A stretch of DNA of 64,000 nt. Source: DASTCZ01 sp963704455 (GTDB taxonomy: Bacteria > Acidobacteriota > Terriglobia > Acidiferrales > UBA7541). Numbering within the stretch: the first letter of the stretch is position 1; every line of letters starts with the position of its first letter. Of this stretch, positions 7,411 to 16,494 are shown piece after piece. Position numbers and translations under genes: made by a program. Location of the stretch: contig OY969905.1 of NCBI GenBank assembly GCA_963704455.1, positions 2,418,001 through 2,482,000 of the forward strand. The letters are read 5' to 3'. The notes under the pieces were generated by a model. The model worked only from the letters and a program-made list of their open reading frames with translations, did no database searches and was not told where the DNA came from.

Positions 7411-9684
7411 ATGCGCTTACCTACAGCGGCATGGCTTCGCCGTGCCGCAATCCAAATCTTCGCATTCGCCGCGCCCCTTTGCGTCCTCACGCCGGGCGCG
7501 CATGCGCAGACCCGTGTCCCCGCCCGTGAGGGGTTCGCCGTAATCAAAGCGAATACAGTGAAAGACAAAAAGGGGGATGTTGCATCCTTCGAGGGGGATG
7601 TCGAGCTGACCTATGAGGGCAAGCGGATTCAATGCGACTACCTGGATTTCAACGAAAAGACACGTGTCGCTAATCTTCGCGGCCACATCCAATTTGATTT
7701 CAGCAACCAGCACGTCGAAGCTGACGATGCAACCTACAACGTGGATACAGGAAGCGGCGTATTTCACAATGTCCGCGGCGCTATCAAAGTCCAGCGCCGC
7801 GCGAATGTCGAGGTGCTGCTCACACCCAACCCTCTCACTTTCGAGGCCCGCGAATTGGATCGCGTGGATGAGCAGACATACAAATTCCACGATGCCCATC
7901 TCACGGTATGCGATCCCACTAAACCTTCCTGGATGTTTTTTGCGCCCTTCGCCACGCTTCACGTGGACAACAAAGTCGCGCTGCTCAATGCGAATTTCCG
8001 TCTTTTTCGCATCCCGTTGATCTGGCTCCCTTATGCCACCGCACCCGCCGGCAAGGATGTGCGCCAGTCAGGCTTTTTAATCCCCATCGCTGGGCAAAGT
8101 TCTGTAAAGGGATTCATCCTGGGCGATGCTTACTATTGGGCGCCGACTCAGTGGTTTGACAACATGCTCGGCGGGGAGCTGATGAGCCGCCGTGGATGGA
8201 GCCTGACGGATGAAGTTCGCGCGCGCCCGTGGGATAACATGAATCTCGATGTCCACTATTTCGGCGTGCAGGATCGCGGACTTCCCGGCCCCGGCGGGGT
8301 CCTCCAGCCTCAGGGCGGCCACGAAACAAGAGTTCGATTTGACGCGCTGCTTCCCGACGGTTGGCGCGCCGTCGCGGATGTGGACCAGCTCAACTCGCTC
8401 ACATTTCGGCTGGCGTTTGCGGAAACATTCGGTGAAGCTGTTAACGCGGAGGCGAATTCCACCGCCTTCTTAACCAATAATTTCAAGGGCTTCAGCGTAA
8501 ATTTCGGATTCCTTCAAAATAGGGATTTCCTTACAGCGCAGCCGCAAACTCTCGTTTCGCTGCGCAGCACGCCGCAGGTGGACATTGGCTCGGTCGAACG
8601 GGCGCCCTGGGCGGATCTCCCCATTTATCTTTCTTTTGACGCCTCGATCGGCGGGATGTACCGCAGCGACCCGAATATCACCACCCCCGCAGTTGTTCAG
8701 CGGTCTGAGGTTACGCCTCGCATTACTATCCCGTTGCATTGGGGAGCCTGGCTCGGTGTGACTACAACCGCCGCGCTCCGTATTACGCGCTACGGTGCGC
8801 AGGTGGAAGACGGCGGCATCGTTGACAATCCATTCGTCCGCACGACCGGAGAACTCACACTCGATGTCCGCTTGCCTTCCCTCGAGCGTACCTGGGATCA
8901 CGGTGACTCAAAGTGGAAACATTCCATTGAGCCGGACATTGTCTATCGCTACGTAACCGGCGTAAACGATTTCGGGCGGTTCATCCGCTTTGACTCCGAC
9001 GAAACGTTGACCGACACGAATGAGGTCGAATACGGATTGATCAACCGGCTTTATCACCGCACCTCAAAAGGCTCGACGCAGGAAATTGTCACTTGGCGTC
9101 TCGTTCAAAAATATTATTTCGATCCCACATTTGGCGGAGCCATCGTCGCGGGGCAGCGAAATGTATTTCAGGCCTTCGATTCCATCAGCCCGTTTGCATT
9201 CGCCGACGGCCCTCGCCGGATCTCGCCCCTTGTCAGCGATTTTCTCGTCACGCCCGGCGGCCGTTATGACGCCGAATCACGCATCGAATACGACACCCAA
9301 CGGCACCGCCTTACAACCATTGGCACGCTCGTCAAAGTACATCCCTATGAGAAAATCACTCTGACGCTCGCCCACTTCGACATCAACGAGAACCCCGTTG
9401 TCTTGCAACCACTCTCCAACCAGCTCCGCGCTTTGGTTGGTTACGGAGATCAGTCCCGCCAGGGTTGGAACGTCACCGCCGGCGTCGGCTATGATTTCGA
9501 GCAGCATTTCCTGCAAAACCAAATTGTGCAGGTCGGCTATAACGGCTCCTGTTGCGGCTTACAATTCGAGTATCGAAGGATCGCGCTCCCAACCATTCGA
9601 GAAGAAAACCAGTTCCGCCTTGCGCTGGTGATCGCGAACATCGGATCTTTTGGCAATATCAAGCGCACGGACAAAATTTATTAG
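7411..9684 (+). CDS. lptD: LPS-assembly outer-membrane protein LptD
   Basis: This is the outer-membrane translocon that inserts lipopolysaccharide into the outer leaflet. A signal peptide ending at about GAHAQ (residue 32) is followed by an OstA/LptA-like jellyroll (FEGDVELTYEGKRIQCDYL and VEADDATYNV) and then a long barrel region with alternating aromatic strands. Cys75 and Cys167 in the N-domain and Cys714-Cys715 (GSCCGLQFEYRR) near the C-terminus correspond to the cysteines that form inter-domain disulfides in E. coli LptD. I chose the ATG at 7411 rather than an in-frame start 81 bp upstream because it begins the signal peptide. The amidase gene follows 15 bp after the stop. Its presence shows a diderm envelope with LPS. 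Confidence 0.9.
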   Translation: MRLPTAAWLRRAAIQIFAFAAPLCVLTPGAHAQTRVPAREGFAVIKANTVKDKKGDVASFEGDVELTYEGKRIQCDYLDFNEKTRVANLRGHIQFDFSNQHVEADDATYNVDTGSGVFHNVRGAIKVQRRANVEVLLTPNPLTFEARELDRVDEQTYKFHDAHLTVCDPTKPSWMFFAPFATLHVDNKVALLNANFRLFRIPLIWLPYATAPAGKDVRQSGFLIPIAGQSSVKGFILGDAYYWAPTQWFDNMLGGELMSRRGWSLTDEVRARPWDNMNLDVHYFGVQDRGLPGPGGVLQPQGGHETRVRFDALLPDGWRAVADVDQLNSLTFRLAFAETFGEAVNAEANSTAFLTNNFKGFSVNFGFLQNRDFLTAQPQTLVSLRSTPQVDIGSVERAPWADLPIYLSFDASIGGMYRSDPNITTPAVVQRSEVTPRITIPLHWGAWLGVTTTAALRITRYGAQVEDGGIVDNPFVRTTGELTLDVRLPSLERTWDHGDSKWKHSIEPDIVYRYVTGVNDFGRFIRFDSDETLTDTNEVEYGLINRLYHRTSKGSTQEIVTWRLVQKYYFDPTFGGAIVAGQRNVFQAFDSISPFAFADGPRRISPLVSDFLVTPGGRYDAESRIEYDTQRHRLTTIGTLVKVHPYEKITLTLAHFDINENPVVLQPLSNQLRALVGYGDQSRQGWNVTAGVGYDFEQHFLQNQIVQVGYNGSCCGLQFEYRRIALPTIREENQFRLALVIANIGSFGNIKRTDKIY

Positions 9685-9699
9685 GAGATCGCCAGCCCT

Positions 9700-11181
9700 T
9701 TGAGCGCTCGAAAGCAATTCGCACCCGTGGGCTCCGCGGATGCTCTTGCATTTGCCTCTGTCGAAGAGCTCTCCGATCTTTTGGCCCGCCGGAAGATTTC
9801 GCCTGTCGACCTTGTCACTTTGTTTCTCACACGAATCGAGCGCCACAACCCCGCGCTGAACGCCTATCTCACCATCACCCGTGCCCGCGCATTCGCCGAC
9901 GCAAAAAACTCGGAGAAGCTGCTGCTCCGGCGGCGTCCGCGCGGCCCCCTGGAAGGCATTCCAATCGCAATCAAAGACAATTTGTTCACGCAGGGCGTCC
10001 GCACCACGGCTGGCTCGAAAATTTTGCAGGACTTCATTCCGCAATATGACGCCACGGCCGTCGCTCGCCTTCGCAATGCCGGAGCCGTCCTCCTCGGCAA
10101 GACAAACCTCCACGAATTCGCGTATGGCATCTCAACGGGAAATCCTCACTTTGGCGCCGCGCACAATCCCTGGGACCTTTCACGCATCCCCGGTGGCTCA
10201 AGCGGCGGTTCTGCCGCGGCAATTGCCGCGGGACTTTGCGCAGCTTCAGTCGGCACGGACACCGGCGGCTCCATCCGCATTCCGGCATCGCTGTGCGGTA
10301 TCTTGGGAATCAAGCCCTCCTTCGGCCGCGTAAGTTGCTACGGTGCTGTTCCTCTCGCGCCAAGTCTCGATCATGTGGGGCCATTGGCGCGAACCGCCGC
10401 CGACGCGGCGCTTATACTCGGCGTCATCGCCGGGGCGGATCCGCATGACGCCTCCACTTTCGCGCAGCCGCGTCTCAATCCTTTCTCTACCGCGCACGCG
10501 ATTTCTTCGCGCCTCCGCCCACGCTTTTCGAAGAATCGCCCGTTGCGGCTCGGTTGGCCAAAAGACTATTTCTTCGACGCCGTTGATTCGGAGGTTGTCT
10601 CCGCGATAGACGCCGCCGCGCGTTCATTCGAGGAACTTGGCGCCATCATTCAGGAAGTCTCGCTTCCCCACGTGCATGATGGTGACGCGCCCTCCACGGC
10701 CATCGCCCTCGCAGAAGCAACTCACGTGCACGAATCCGAAGGCTGGTTCCCAACTCGCGCCGTGGACTACGGCGAAGATGTCCGCAAGCGGCTCGAAATG
10801 GGCCGCGACATCCGCGCCGCGGATTATCTCGCCGCTCTTGATGCGCGCAAACGCGTTCGCGCAGATTTTGACGCCGCCTTCGAACTCGTGGACGCGATCC
10901 TCGCTCCAGCCACTCCAATTGCCGCACCGCGAATCGGCGAAAATGTTGTCATGATTGGCTCAACGGAAGAAACCGTACGCAGCGCCTTGATTCGCACGAA
11001 TCGCCCCGCTAATCTCACAGGTCTGCCTGCCCTCTCAATGCCCTGCGGTTTTGCGAAAAACGGAATGCCGATTGGACTGCAACTGATCGGCAGGCAATGG
11101 GGCGAGGAAAATCTCCTCGCGATTGCCCATCTATTTGAAGAAGCGCACCCGGAATTTCGCCGCCGCCCGCCCGGTTTCTGA
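9700..11181 (+). CDS. amidase signature enzyme (GatA-like)
   Basis: This hydrolase of the amidase signature family cleaves amide bonds. The triad is complete: Lys92 (IAIKDN), cis-Ser167 (GGSSGGSAAA) and nucleophile Ser191 (GTDTGGSIRIP). The spacings (99 and 24 residues) equal those of GatA. The 493-residue length also fits GatA, but the remote position from gatB/gatC, absent here, and the divergent C-terminal half allow a stand-alone amidase. The start codon is TTG at 9700, supported by AGGAG 12 bp upstream and by the N-terminal helix of the family. It lies 15 bp after lptD and is probably co-transcribed with it. Confidence 0.82.
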   Translation: MSARKQFAPVGSADALAFASVEELSDLLARRKISPVDLVTLFLTRIERHNPALNAYLTITRARAFADAKNSEKLLLRRRPRGPLEGIPIAIKDNLFTQGVRTTAGSKILQDFIPQYDATAVARLRNAGAVLLGKTNLHEFAYGISTGNPHFGAAHNPWDLSRIPGGSSGGSAAAIAAGLCAASVGTDTGGSIRIPASLCGILGIKPSFGRVSCYGAVPLAPSLDHVGPLARTAADAALILGVIAGADPHDASTFAQPRLNPFSTAHAISSRLRPRFSKNRPLRLGWPKDYFFDAVDSEVVSAIDAAARSFEELGAIIQEVSLPHVHDGDAPSTAIALAEATHVHESEGWFPTRAVDYGEDVRKRLEMGRDIRAADYLAALDARKRVRADFDAAFELVDAILAPATPIAAPRIGENVVMIGSTEETVRSALIRTNRPANLTGLPALSMPCGFAKNGMPIGLQLIGRQWGEENLLAIAHLFEEAHPEFRRRPPGF

Positions 11182-11329
11182 AATACCGTCCTCGGACCTG
11201 CGAATCATCAAGACAATTTCCGTCTCCGTCGCAGAATCAAACTGGCTGAAAACCACCAACCCCGCTGAAAATGCACCACTGGCCGGGGTTCCCAGAAATC
11301 AATCTGCAAGAGCGAGTGACCGCATCCTA

Positions 11330-11357
11330 TTGAAAATAAATAGTTTGGGAGGATAAT
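11330..11357 (+). promoter_or_regulatory. candidate sigma70 promoter for the Gly-rich secreted protein
   Basis: TTGAAA (11330-11335), a 16-bp spacer and GATAAT (11352-11357) would start transcription near 11364 and give a leader of about 80 nt. The 264-bp interval from 11182 to 11445 holds no gene I can support apart from this. Confidence 0.35.
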
Positions 11358-11445
11358 GAAACCAACGGCCCGTATGGCATTCAGCCTGCTTTATATTGTT
11401 ACGGAGTATGGGATTGATGTCACGGTTTTCAGAAGGAGGCCAGTC

Positions 11446-11931
11446 ATGAAATATCTAAGGCTTCTCGCAATAACCGGCGCGTGCTTGCTTACAGCGTCGT
11501 TCGCAAACGCGCAAAGAATTCGCGTCGGTGTCGGAGTTGGATTCGGCCCCGGCTACATTGGCCCAGCCCCAGCCTGCGCCTATGGCTACTATGATTATTA
11601 CCCGTATGCCTGCGCACCTTATGGTTTCTACGGCCCGGAATGGTTCTCCGGCGGAATCTTTATCGGCGTCGGCCCGTGGTTCCGCGGCTTCCACGGACGC
11701 CCCGGCTTTTACGGTCGTCCGGGATTTAGGCCGGGCTTCGCTCCTCGTGCTGGCTTCGCTGGTCGCCCTGGCTTCGCCGCGCGCCCCGGAATCGCACCGC
11801 GCGCTGGTGGATTCGCACGCGGGGGACCTGTCGGCCGCGCTCCGGCTGGCGGTGGCTTCCGCGGTAGTGGCAGTTTCCGCGGCGGAGGCGGTGGACACGG
11901 TGGTGGCGGACACGGTGGCGGTCACCGTTAA
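11446..11931 (+). CDS. secreted Gly/Arg/Phe/Pro-rich low-complexity protein
   Basis: The gene encodes 161 residues. A clean signal peptide (KYLRLLAITGACLLTASFANAQ) precedes a mature part built from short GRPGF, ARPGF and PRAGF-type repeats, a YGYYDYYPYACAPYGFYGPEW tyrosine-rich patch, and a terminal Gly/His tail (GGGGHGGGGHGGGHR-like). No enzymatic motif is visible. Similar low-complexity exported proteins are frequent in Acidobacteriota and their role is unknown; the His-rich tail could bind metal. I chose the ATG at 11446 because AAGGAGG lies 6 bp upstream and the signal peptide begins there. An in-frame ATG at 11356 is less likely. A convergent terminator follows. Confidence 0.75.
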   Translation: MKYLRLLAITGACLLTASFANAQRIRVGVGVGFGPGYIGPAPACAYGYYDYYPYACAPYGFYGPEWFSGGIFIGVGPWFRGFHGRPGFYGRPGFRPGFAPRAGFAGRPGFAARPGIAPRAGGFARGGPVGRAPAGGGFRGSGSFRGGGGGHGGGGHGGGHR

Positions 11932-11956
11932 TTTTCCTCTCAGGTGAATCACTTTC

Positions 11957-11984
11957 ACGGCCGGCAGCAACTTTTGCCGGCCGT
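11957..11984. terminator. bidirectional terminator hairpin between convergent genes
   Basis: A perfect 10-bp stem (ACGGCCGGCA, 11957-11966, with TGCCGGCCGT, 11975-11984) encloses an 8-nt loop and is followed by TT and a T-rich stretch. It separates the Gly-rich gene from the PAP2 gene on the other strand. Confidence 0.65.
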
Positions 11985-11985
11985 T

Positions 11986-13002
11986 TCATCTTGTAGCGGG
12001 ACATGCCCCGCGCAGGCGCATGAGACGCTGGCCAAACCAGAATCCAGCCGCGCCGGTAATTAATCCGCCGAACACGTCCGCGGCGTAATGGTTCCTCACG
12101 TACACCGTCGAAACGCACATGCAAAGGAAAAAAGGCAGAAAGCTCCAGAACATCCACCGACGGTAACGCCACGCTCCCAGCAGCGCCACAAACGATCCCG
12201 CCACGTGTTCCGATGGAAATGCTCCGCCGTGCACACGCCCAAGATGCTCGATGAGATCGCTCAGCCACGTAAATGGCCCGCCTTGCAACGGCGGCAAATG
12301 CATCGCCGCCAGCGAATAGTAAGGACTCTCGACCGGAAAAAAGATTGAGACAACGTATCCGATCGAATACGCAACCATCGAGCCTGTCATCACCTCCCAA
12401 AAAGCGAATCGCTCGTGCTGCCCATTCGCATCGGGATCCGTGCCGCTTCGATAGAGCGAGATGGCCAGAATCGTCAGAAAGAAAAAATAACTCAGGTAAG
12501 CCATCTGCATGAAATCCGTAAGCGCGGGCCGCGCAATCCGCGCAAGGTACACGGCTGGTTGCACGCCCAGTAGCCAGTGGTCGAAGCGCAAGAGCCACTC
12601 GTCGCACCACCCCTTGCGAACCAGGTGCATCAGCGCCCCTAGCTCTTCAAAGCAAAAAAGGAATACTGCTTGCGGATACCAGTGGCGCACTGCTTGCTGC
12701 GCACGCCCCCACTTTGTGCCGGCCGCTCCAGTCAAGGTTGCGCGCCGCGCCGCAGCCAAAAGCCCGATGATTGCGCCGAAGAATCCAAGATGGATCGAAA
12801 TCAATCGCCCAACGCGCGGCAAGTTCCTCCAAAAAAGCATCATTAAGAAACCGCTCAATCCCAAATAGGAGAGCGCCACCCACTCAAACGCGCCGCAGCC
12901 TTCGAGAAATGCCACCACCGGCGCGCGCGCGCGTTGCACTCTGCTTTGCGGGTATTGCCATGAGGCGTTTCCTGCTCGGATTCCCAGTTCTGTAATTCCC
13001 AT
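11986..13002 (-). CDS. PAP2-superfamily membrane phosphatase / Aur1-like phosphotransferase
   Basis: This 338-residue polytopic membrane protein has about six predicted helices. Catalytic PAP2 motifs are visible as GGAFPSEHVAGS and NHYAADVFGG near the C-terminus. The HWLLGVQPAVYLARIARP and MQMAYLSYFFF segments look more like the Aur1/inositolphosphotransferase branch (PAP2_3) than PgpB-type lipid phosphatases, though that is a judgement by eye. The ATG at 13002 overlaps the stop of the HAD phosphatase gene by one base (TGATG), which implies translational coupling. An in-frame extension to 13116 inside the HAD gene was rejected. It is the third gene of a lipid-type operon. Confidence 0.8.
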   Translation of the reverse strand: MGITELGIRAGNASWQYPQSRVQRARAPVVAFLEGCGAFEWVALSYLGLSGFLMMLFWRNLPRVGRLISIHLGFFGAIIGLLAAARRATLTGAAGTKWGRAQQAVRHWYPQAVFLFCFEELGALMHLVRKGWCDEWLLRFDHWLLGVQPAVYLARIARPALTDFMQMAYLSYFFFLTILAISLYRSGTDPDANGQHERFAFWEVMTGSMVAYSIGYVVSIFFPVESPYYSLAAMHLPPLQGGPFTWLSDLIEHLGRVHGGAFPSEHVAGSFVALLGAWRYRRWMFWSFLPFFLCMCVSTVYVRNHYAADVFGGLITGAAGFWFGQRLMRLRGACPATR

Positions 13003-13760
13003 CACGATTTCTCCCACCGCGGAATCTGCCGCTTCGCTGCTTCCGGCATAATTTCGAACCCGGGCTCCACTCGCGACCAATTTGCAACACGCCAGCCGCG
13101 CCGCCGCGCAAGCCACATCAGCCGCGCGCCCGGATTCACGGCAGTCGCATTTCCCACAGCGGCGAGCATCCAGCGGTCCGAGAGCGAGTCACCGTAGGCA
13201 TAGCTGTGTTCGAGATCGATCTCGTGGCGCGCGGCCAAGTCTCTTACCGCGCTTGCTTTCGCGGCTCCGCAAACGCTCGCCCCCGCCGCGCAACCGGTCC
13301 ACACCCCGGCGAAACTTTGCATTTCCGTCGCGAACACTCCGATTTCGTCGCCTCGCGCAATCCTTTTCGCCAGGGCCCGAGCCAGCGGCGCCAGCGTCCC
13401 GCTTACAAAAAAAATGGAGTGGCTTTGTTCGCGATGCCACTCAATACGCGCGAGCGCGTCCGCATAGCATTCAATCTGGGTAACTTTCTCCCGCGCCCAT
13501 TCCGCTGCGGCCTGCTCGCGGACTCCTGCGAGATAACTCTTGTTTTCATCCAAAGCCTTCAAACGCGCGGACGTCCCCCCTCGTGTAACCAGTGCCTTCA
13601 TTCCTGCTTTCAGTAAATCTCCCAGCCAGGAGAAAACGGCCGCGCCTCGCAACTCACCCCGCCGCGCGAGATAAGCCGCAAAGCGGAATTCCAGCGATGG
13701 CGGCGCAATCACTGTTCCGTCGAGATCAAAGAACGCTGCGACTTTGCCCGATTCTTTCAT
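13002..13760 (-). CDS. HAD-superfamily subfamily IB phosphatase (SerB-like)
   Basis: This 252-residue cytosolic phosphatase has all HAD motifs: FFDLDGTV (residues 10-17, Asp nucleophile), FVSGT, the Lys in GAAKASAV, and YGDSLSDRWML. Subfamily IB members act on small phosphates such as phosphoserine, or on lipid-head phosphates. Its place between a CDP-alcohol phosphatidyltransferase and a PAP2 enzyme suggests it removes the phosphate left on a freshly made phospholipid, for example phosphatidylglycerophosphate or phosphatidylinositol phosphate. GGGGAG precedes the ATG by 4 bp. It starts 15 bp after the upstream gene. Confidence 0.82.
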   Translation of the reverse strand: MKESGKVAAFFDLDGTVIAPPSLEFRFAAYLARRGELRGAAVFSWLGDLLKAGMKALVTRGGTSARLKALDENKSYLAGVREQAAAEWAREKVTQIECYADALARIEWHREQSHSIFFVSGTLAPLARALAKRIARGDEIGVFATEMQSFAGVWTGCAAGASVCGAAKASAVRDLAARHEIDLEHSYAYGDSLSDRWMLAAVGNATAVNPGARLMWLARRRGWRVANWSRVEPGFEIMPEAAKRQIPRWEKS

Positions 13761-13775
13761 GCGCTCCCCGCATCC

Positions 13776-14522
13776 TCACCGCGCCACCGCAACCGGCCGC
13801 GTATGCGCTGCTCCCGGTTTCGCTGCAGTCGATTTCGCCGCTGTTGCATGGCTTCCCGCTGGCCGCGCCATCGCGAGAATGTCCCGCCAGCATTCCCAGA
13901 AAACAGGCACCGCCCGCGCCAGACAAAACACGACTGTCACGGCCACAAAAACACTAACGCCCGCGCGGATCATCTCCGCCGACCTGAGATTCAAATGAAG
14001 GTGGGAGTGGAATAGCGTCCATTCCAGCCCCAGCGCCACGAAACACACGCACTTCATCGCGGCGTATGCTCCGCGGCTGAAGCGCGACGCCACCAGCCGT
14101 TGGCCCCAGTGAGAGCGAAGCATCCAGTTCTGGTGAAATGCTTCGGCGTTTTCTCCCGCGCCCGGCCCGCGTGTTGCCGCAATGCATCGCAAAAAATCGG
14201 CCAGCGTTCCTCGCACGAAGAAAATCACCGGTACCCACAGCGATATCTGTCCGCAAACCGCGAAGTAAATGAAAAAAATGTTCTCGATCACCCGGTCGCC
14301 GAGGATGTCCAGTTGCGCTCCGAGCGGCGTCGCCAGATTGAACCGCCGCGCCAGGTATCCATCCACGCCGTCGAGCGCAATCGCGCCAATCGTCAAAGCG
14401 AGCGCTGCGAATCCAATCACTACGGCGTTCTCCCGTGCGTCCGCGGCATAAAGCGCTACCGCCATGCCGCCCAAGATCGTTCGCGCCAGGGTCACTTTGT
14501 TCGGTGTCATAAGTTTCGCCAT
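13776..14522 (-). CDS. CDP-alcohol phosphatidyltransferase family protein
   Basis: This 248-residue integral membrane enzyme transfers a phosphatidyl group from CDP-diacylglycerol to an alcohol. The signature D-x2-DG-x2-AR-x8-G-x3-D-x3-D is complete: Asp51, Asp54, Gly55, Ala58-Arg59, Gly68, Asp72 and Asp76. Several hydrophobic segments surround it. I chose the ATG at 14522 because MAKLMTPNKVTLAR is the normal start of this family (an 'NxxTxxR' helix) and GAGGGCAGG precedes it. The ORF can be extended to 14702, but those 60 residues look non-coding. The acceptor (glycerol-3-phosphate, inositol-phosphate or other) cannot be read from sequence. It is the first gene of the three-gene operon. Confidence 0.85.
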   Translation of the reverse strand: MAKLMTPNKVTLARTILGGMAVALYAADARENAVVIGFAALALTIGAIALDGVDGYLARRFNLATPLGAQLDILGDRVIENIFFIYFAVCGQISLWVPVIFFVRGTLADFLRCIAATRGPGAGENAEAFHQNWMLRSHWGQRLVASRFSRGAYAAMKCVCFVALGLEWTLFHSHLHLNLRSAEMIRAGVSVFVAVTVVFCLARAVPVFWECWRDILAMARPAGSHATAAKSTAAKPGAAHTRPVAVAR

Positions 14523-14892
14523 CGCCTGCCCTCGTGTTTCGCTCGGCCCGCGCCGGGCCAGCGAAACTTGAAGTGGCATGCCGCAGTCCAATCCAAATGG
14601 TGTTCCCGAGGCGTATATCTCTTGTATTTGCTGTAACTTACGCGGACTGCACTTGCGCTCGGCCTGATCGCCTGAGCGGTTAAATCCGTCACTTGGCGCC
14701 ATTTTCTTGCGCGCTTCGTGTTAACGGAGTGAAGCGCTAACAGGTCAAGTTGAAAGCATCTGGAAGAATCGCTACAGTTCTCAAGTCGGGATGTTGAGCG
14801 CGATAGAGATTGCTCGAGACAGAATGATTTATTGATCAAGCGAATAGGCGTTCTGGTGGGATGTCCACGGATTCAAAGGAGAAGCGGAATTA
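14523..14892. other. divergent intergenic region (370 bp)
   Basis: This region lies between the minus-strand lipid operon and plus-strand ccdA and must hold promoters for both. I could not identify convincing -35/-10 pairs. AAGGAG at 14876-14881 is the ccdA SD. No RNA gene or repeat is seen. Confidence 0.5.
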
Positions 14893-15777
14893 ATGGTAGA
14901 AGTTTTTGCGGCTTTTTCCGGGGGCTTGATTTCGTTTCTCTCTCCGTGCGTGCTCCCTCTCGTCCCCGGCTACATTTCCATGCTATCGGGTATCGGCGTT
15001 GAGCAATTGCGCCAGGGTCAAAGGCCGCGCAATAGCCTCATGGCCTCCGCCCTGGCATTCACTGTTGGCCTCTCCGTTGTATTCATCGCGTTCGGCGCCT
15101 CCGCCAGTGCCGTCGGACAATTCTTGAAACACAACCGTTCTTTTCTCGCGCCAATCGCCGGCGCTCTCGTTTTTCTATTCGGGCTGCACCTGATTGGCGT
15201 GTTGGGAAAAATCAAGCCTGTCGTCGGAATCGTGCTCGGCGCAATTCTTGTTGGATTGGCCCTTTTTGCACAAATGCGGCCGGGCGTTTTTGGCGAATCG
15301 CTCGGTTCCAATCAGCTCGTTTCGCTTGGCATGATTCCACTTCTTGGCCCGGGGCTCTCCCGCTGGTTGAATCGGGACCTTCGATTTCACAATCTGGGAG
15401 GGGAGCAGAAAAAGGAATCTAGTTCCCTGGCGGGGATTGTCAGCGGGTTTCTTATGGGCTTCGGATTCGCATTTGGCTGGACGCCGTGCGTCGGTGTCAT
15501 CCTTACCCCGATTCTGGCCTTAGCCGCCTCGAGAGCAAGTATCATCCACGGGATGTTTCTGTTGGCTGTTTATTCTGCCGGCCTGGCCGTTCCATTCCTG
15601 CTCGCGGCGCTTGGCCTAAACCAGTTTCTGCGTTTCTATCAGAAATTTCGCCGATATTTGAATGCGGTGGAAATTGGCAGCGGCGTGTTATTGCTCGGTA
15701 TCGGTTTTCTGATCTTCACGAATCAACTTACCTGGCTTTCAGGTAAACTGAGTTTCTTGAACCGTTTCATTCGCTAG
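14893..15777 (+). CDS. ccdA: CcdA-type cytochrome c biogenesis / thiol-disulfide transmembrane protein
   Basis: This inner-membrane protein passes reducing equivalents from cytosolic thioredoxin to periplasmic thiol-redox partners. It has about six membrane segments with the two redox cysteines in the family motifs SPCVLPLVPGY (TM1) and GWTPCVGVIL (TM4). At 294 residues it is longer than minimal CcdA (about 235) because of a hydrophilic loop of about 40 residues (LNRDLRFHNLGGEQKKES). SD AAGGAG is 11 bp upstream. A ResA/TlpA-type thioredoxin lies 44 bp downstream and is the obvious partner. Confidence 0.9.
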   Translation: MVEVFAAFSGGLISFLSPCVLPLVPGYISMLSGIGVEQLRQGQRPRNSLMASALAFTVGLSVVFIAFGASASAVGQFLKHNRSFLAPIAGALVFLFGLHLIGVLGKIKPVVGIVLGAILVGLALFAQMRPGVFGESLGSNQLVSLGMIPLLGPGLSRWLNRDLRFHNLGGEQKKESSSLAGIVSGFLMGFGFAFGWTPCVGVILTPILALAASRASIIHGMFLLAVYSAGLAVPFLLAALGLNQFLRFYQKFRRYLNAVEIGSGVLLLGIGFLIFTNQLTWLSGKLSFLNRFIR

Positions 15778-15821
15778 AATGACGAAAGGCTGCGGCACAC
15801 TGTCCGCACTGGGTATTCGGC

Positions 15822-16400
15822 ATGAAAAACAAGCTTACGGCAATCGCCACCGTCGTCATTCTTGGCGTCGCACTGTTTGTGTTTGCGCGTAATTTGAAGC
15901 AGTCGAGCCAGGCCGATAGCGGATCCAGCGTCACGCAGGCGGGCGTACCCGGCGCGCAGCAGGAAAACAGCATCATCTCCCGGCTCACATTCAAGGATCT
16001 CAACGGAAAAGTCGTCAACATTGAGGACTACCGCGGAAAAGTCGTCTGGCTCGATTTCTGGCAGACCTGGTGTGAGCCCTGCAAAATTGAAATCCCCTGG
16101 CTCATCGAATTCCAGACGAAATACGCATCGCGCGGATTCACGGTCATTGGTGTTGCGGGAGATCCCGAAGGTTTGAGTAAAGTCGCTCCATTCCTGCAGA
16201 AAGAAAGATTCGACGTCAATGGCCAGCAGTTGGCAATCAATTATCCCATCGTCCTCGGGACCGATGCGATCGCTGACAGATTCGGCGTGGATGCGCTTCC
16301 CACGGGCTTGCTTATCTCCCGCGATGGCCATCTCATCAAGACTACTGTCGGCCTCGTTGACCGCGACGAAATCGCAAAGGACATCGAAAGCCAGTTCTGA
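15822..16400 (+). CDS. TlpA/ResA-like thiol-disulfide oxidoreductase
   Basis: This is a membrane-anchored periplasmic thioredoxin-fold protein of 192 residues. The N-terminal anchor is AIATVVILGVALFVFARNL. The active site is WCEPCK in LDFWQTWCEPCKIEIP (about residues 77-92). The cis-Pro loop is VDALPTGLLISRDGHL. These match ResA/TlpA proteins, which reduce apocytochrome c or other exported cysteines. It is probably kept reduced by CcdA just upstream. No clear SD is seen. No cytochrome c synthase gene lies in the window, so the substrate is open. Confidence 0.88.
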   Translation: MKNKLTAIATVVILGVALFVFARNLKQSSQADSGSSVTQAGVPGAQQENSIISRLTFKDLNGKVVNIEDYRGKVVWLDFWQTWCEPCKIEIPWLIEFQTKYASRGFTVIGVAGDPEGLSKVAPFLQKERFDVNGQQLAINYPIVLGTDAIADRFGVDALPTGLLISRDGHLIKTTVGLVDRDEIAKDIESQF

Positions 16401-16463
16401 AACCGCGCCGCGCATTACCCGCGCCGCCCGCTGAAACTTTCCGCACCCGCTGGCGTAGTAATG

Positions 16464-16483
16464 AGAGAGGGTATATTCTCTCT
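16464..16483 (+). promoter_or_regulatory. AGAGAG...CTCTCT dyad over a TATATT -10-like box
   Basis: AGAGAG (16464-16469) and CTCTCT (16478-16483) form an inverted repeat around TATATT (16472-16477), 11 bp before the TTG start of the first permease. It could be an operator overlapping the promoter or a short hairpin. No clear -35 is seen. Confidence 0.3.
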
Positions 16484-16494
16484 ACAAATTCGCC

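Noticed and set aside
11259..11293. AACCCCG...CGGGGTT inverted repeat as a terminator of the amidase gene
   Set aside because: Only 7 bp stem with a loop of about 20 bases and no T-run; too weak to list.
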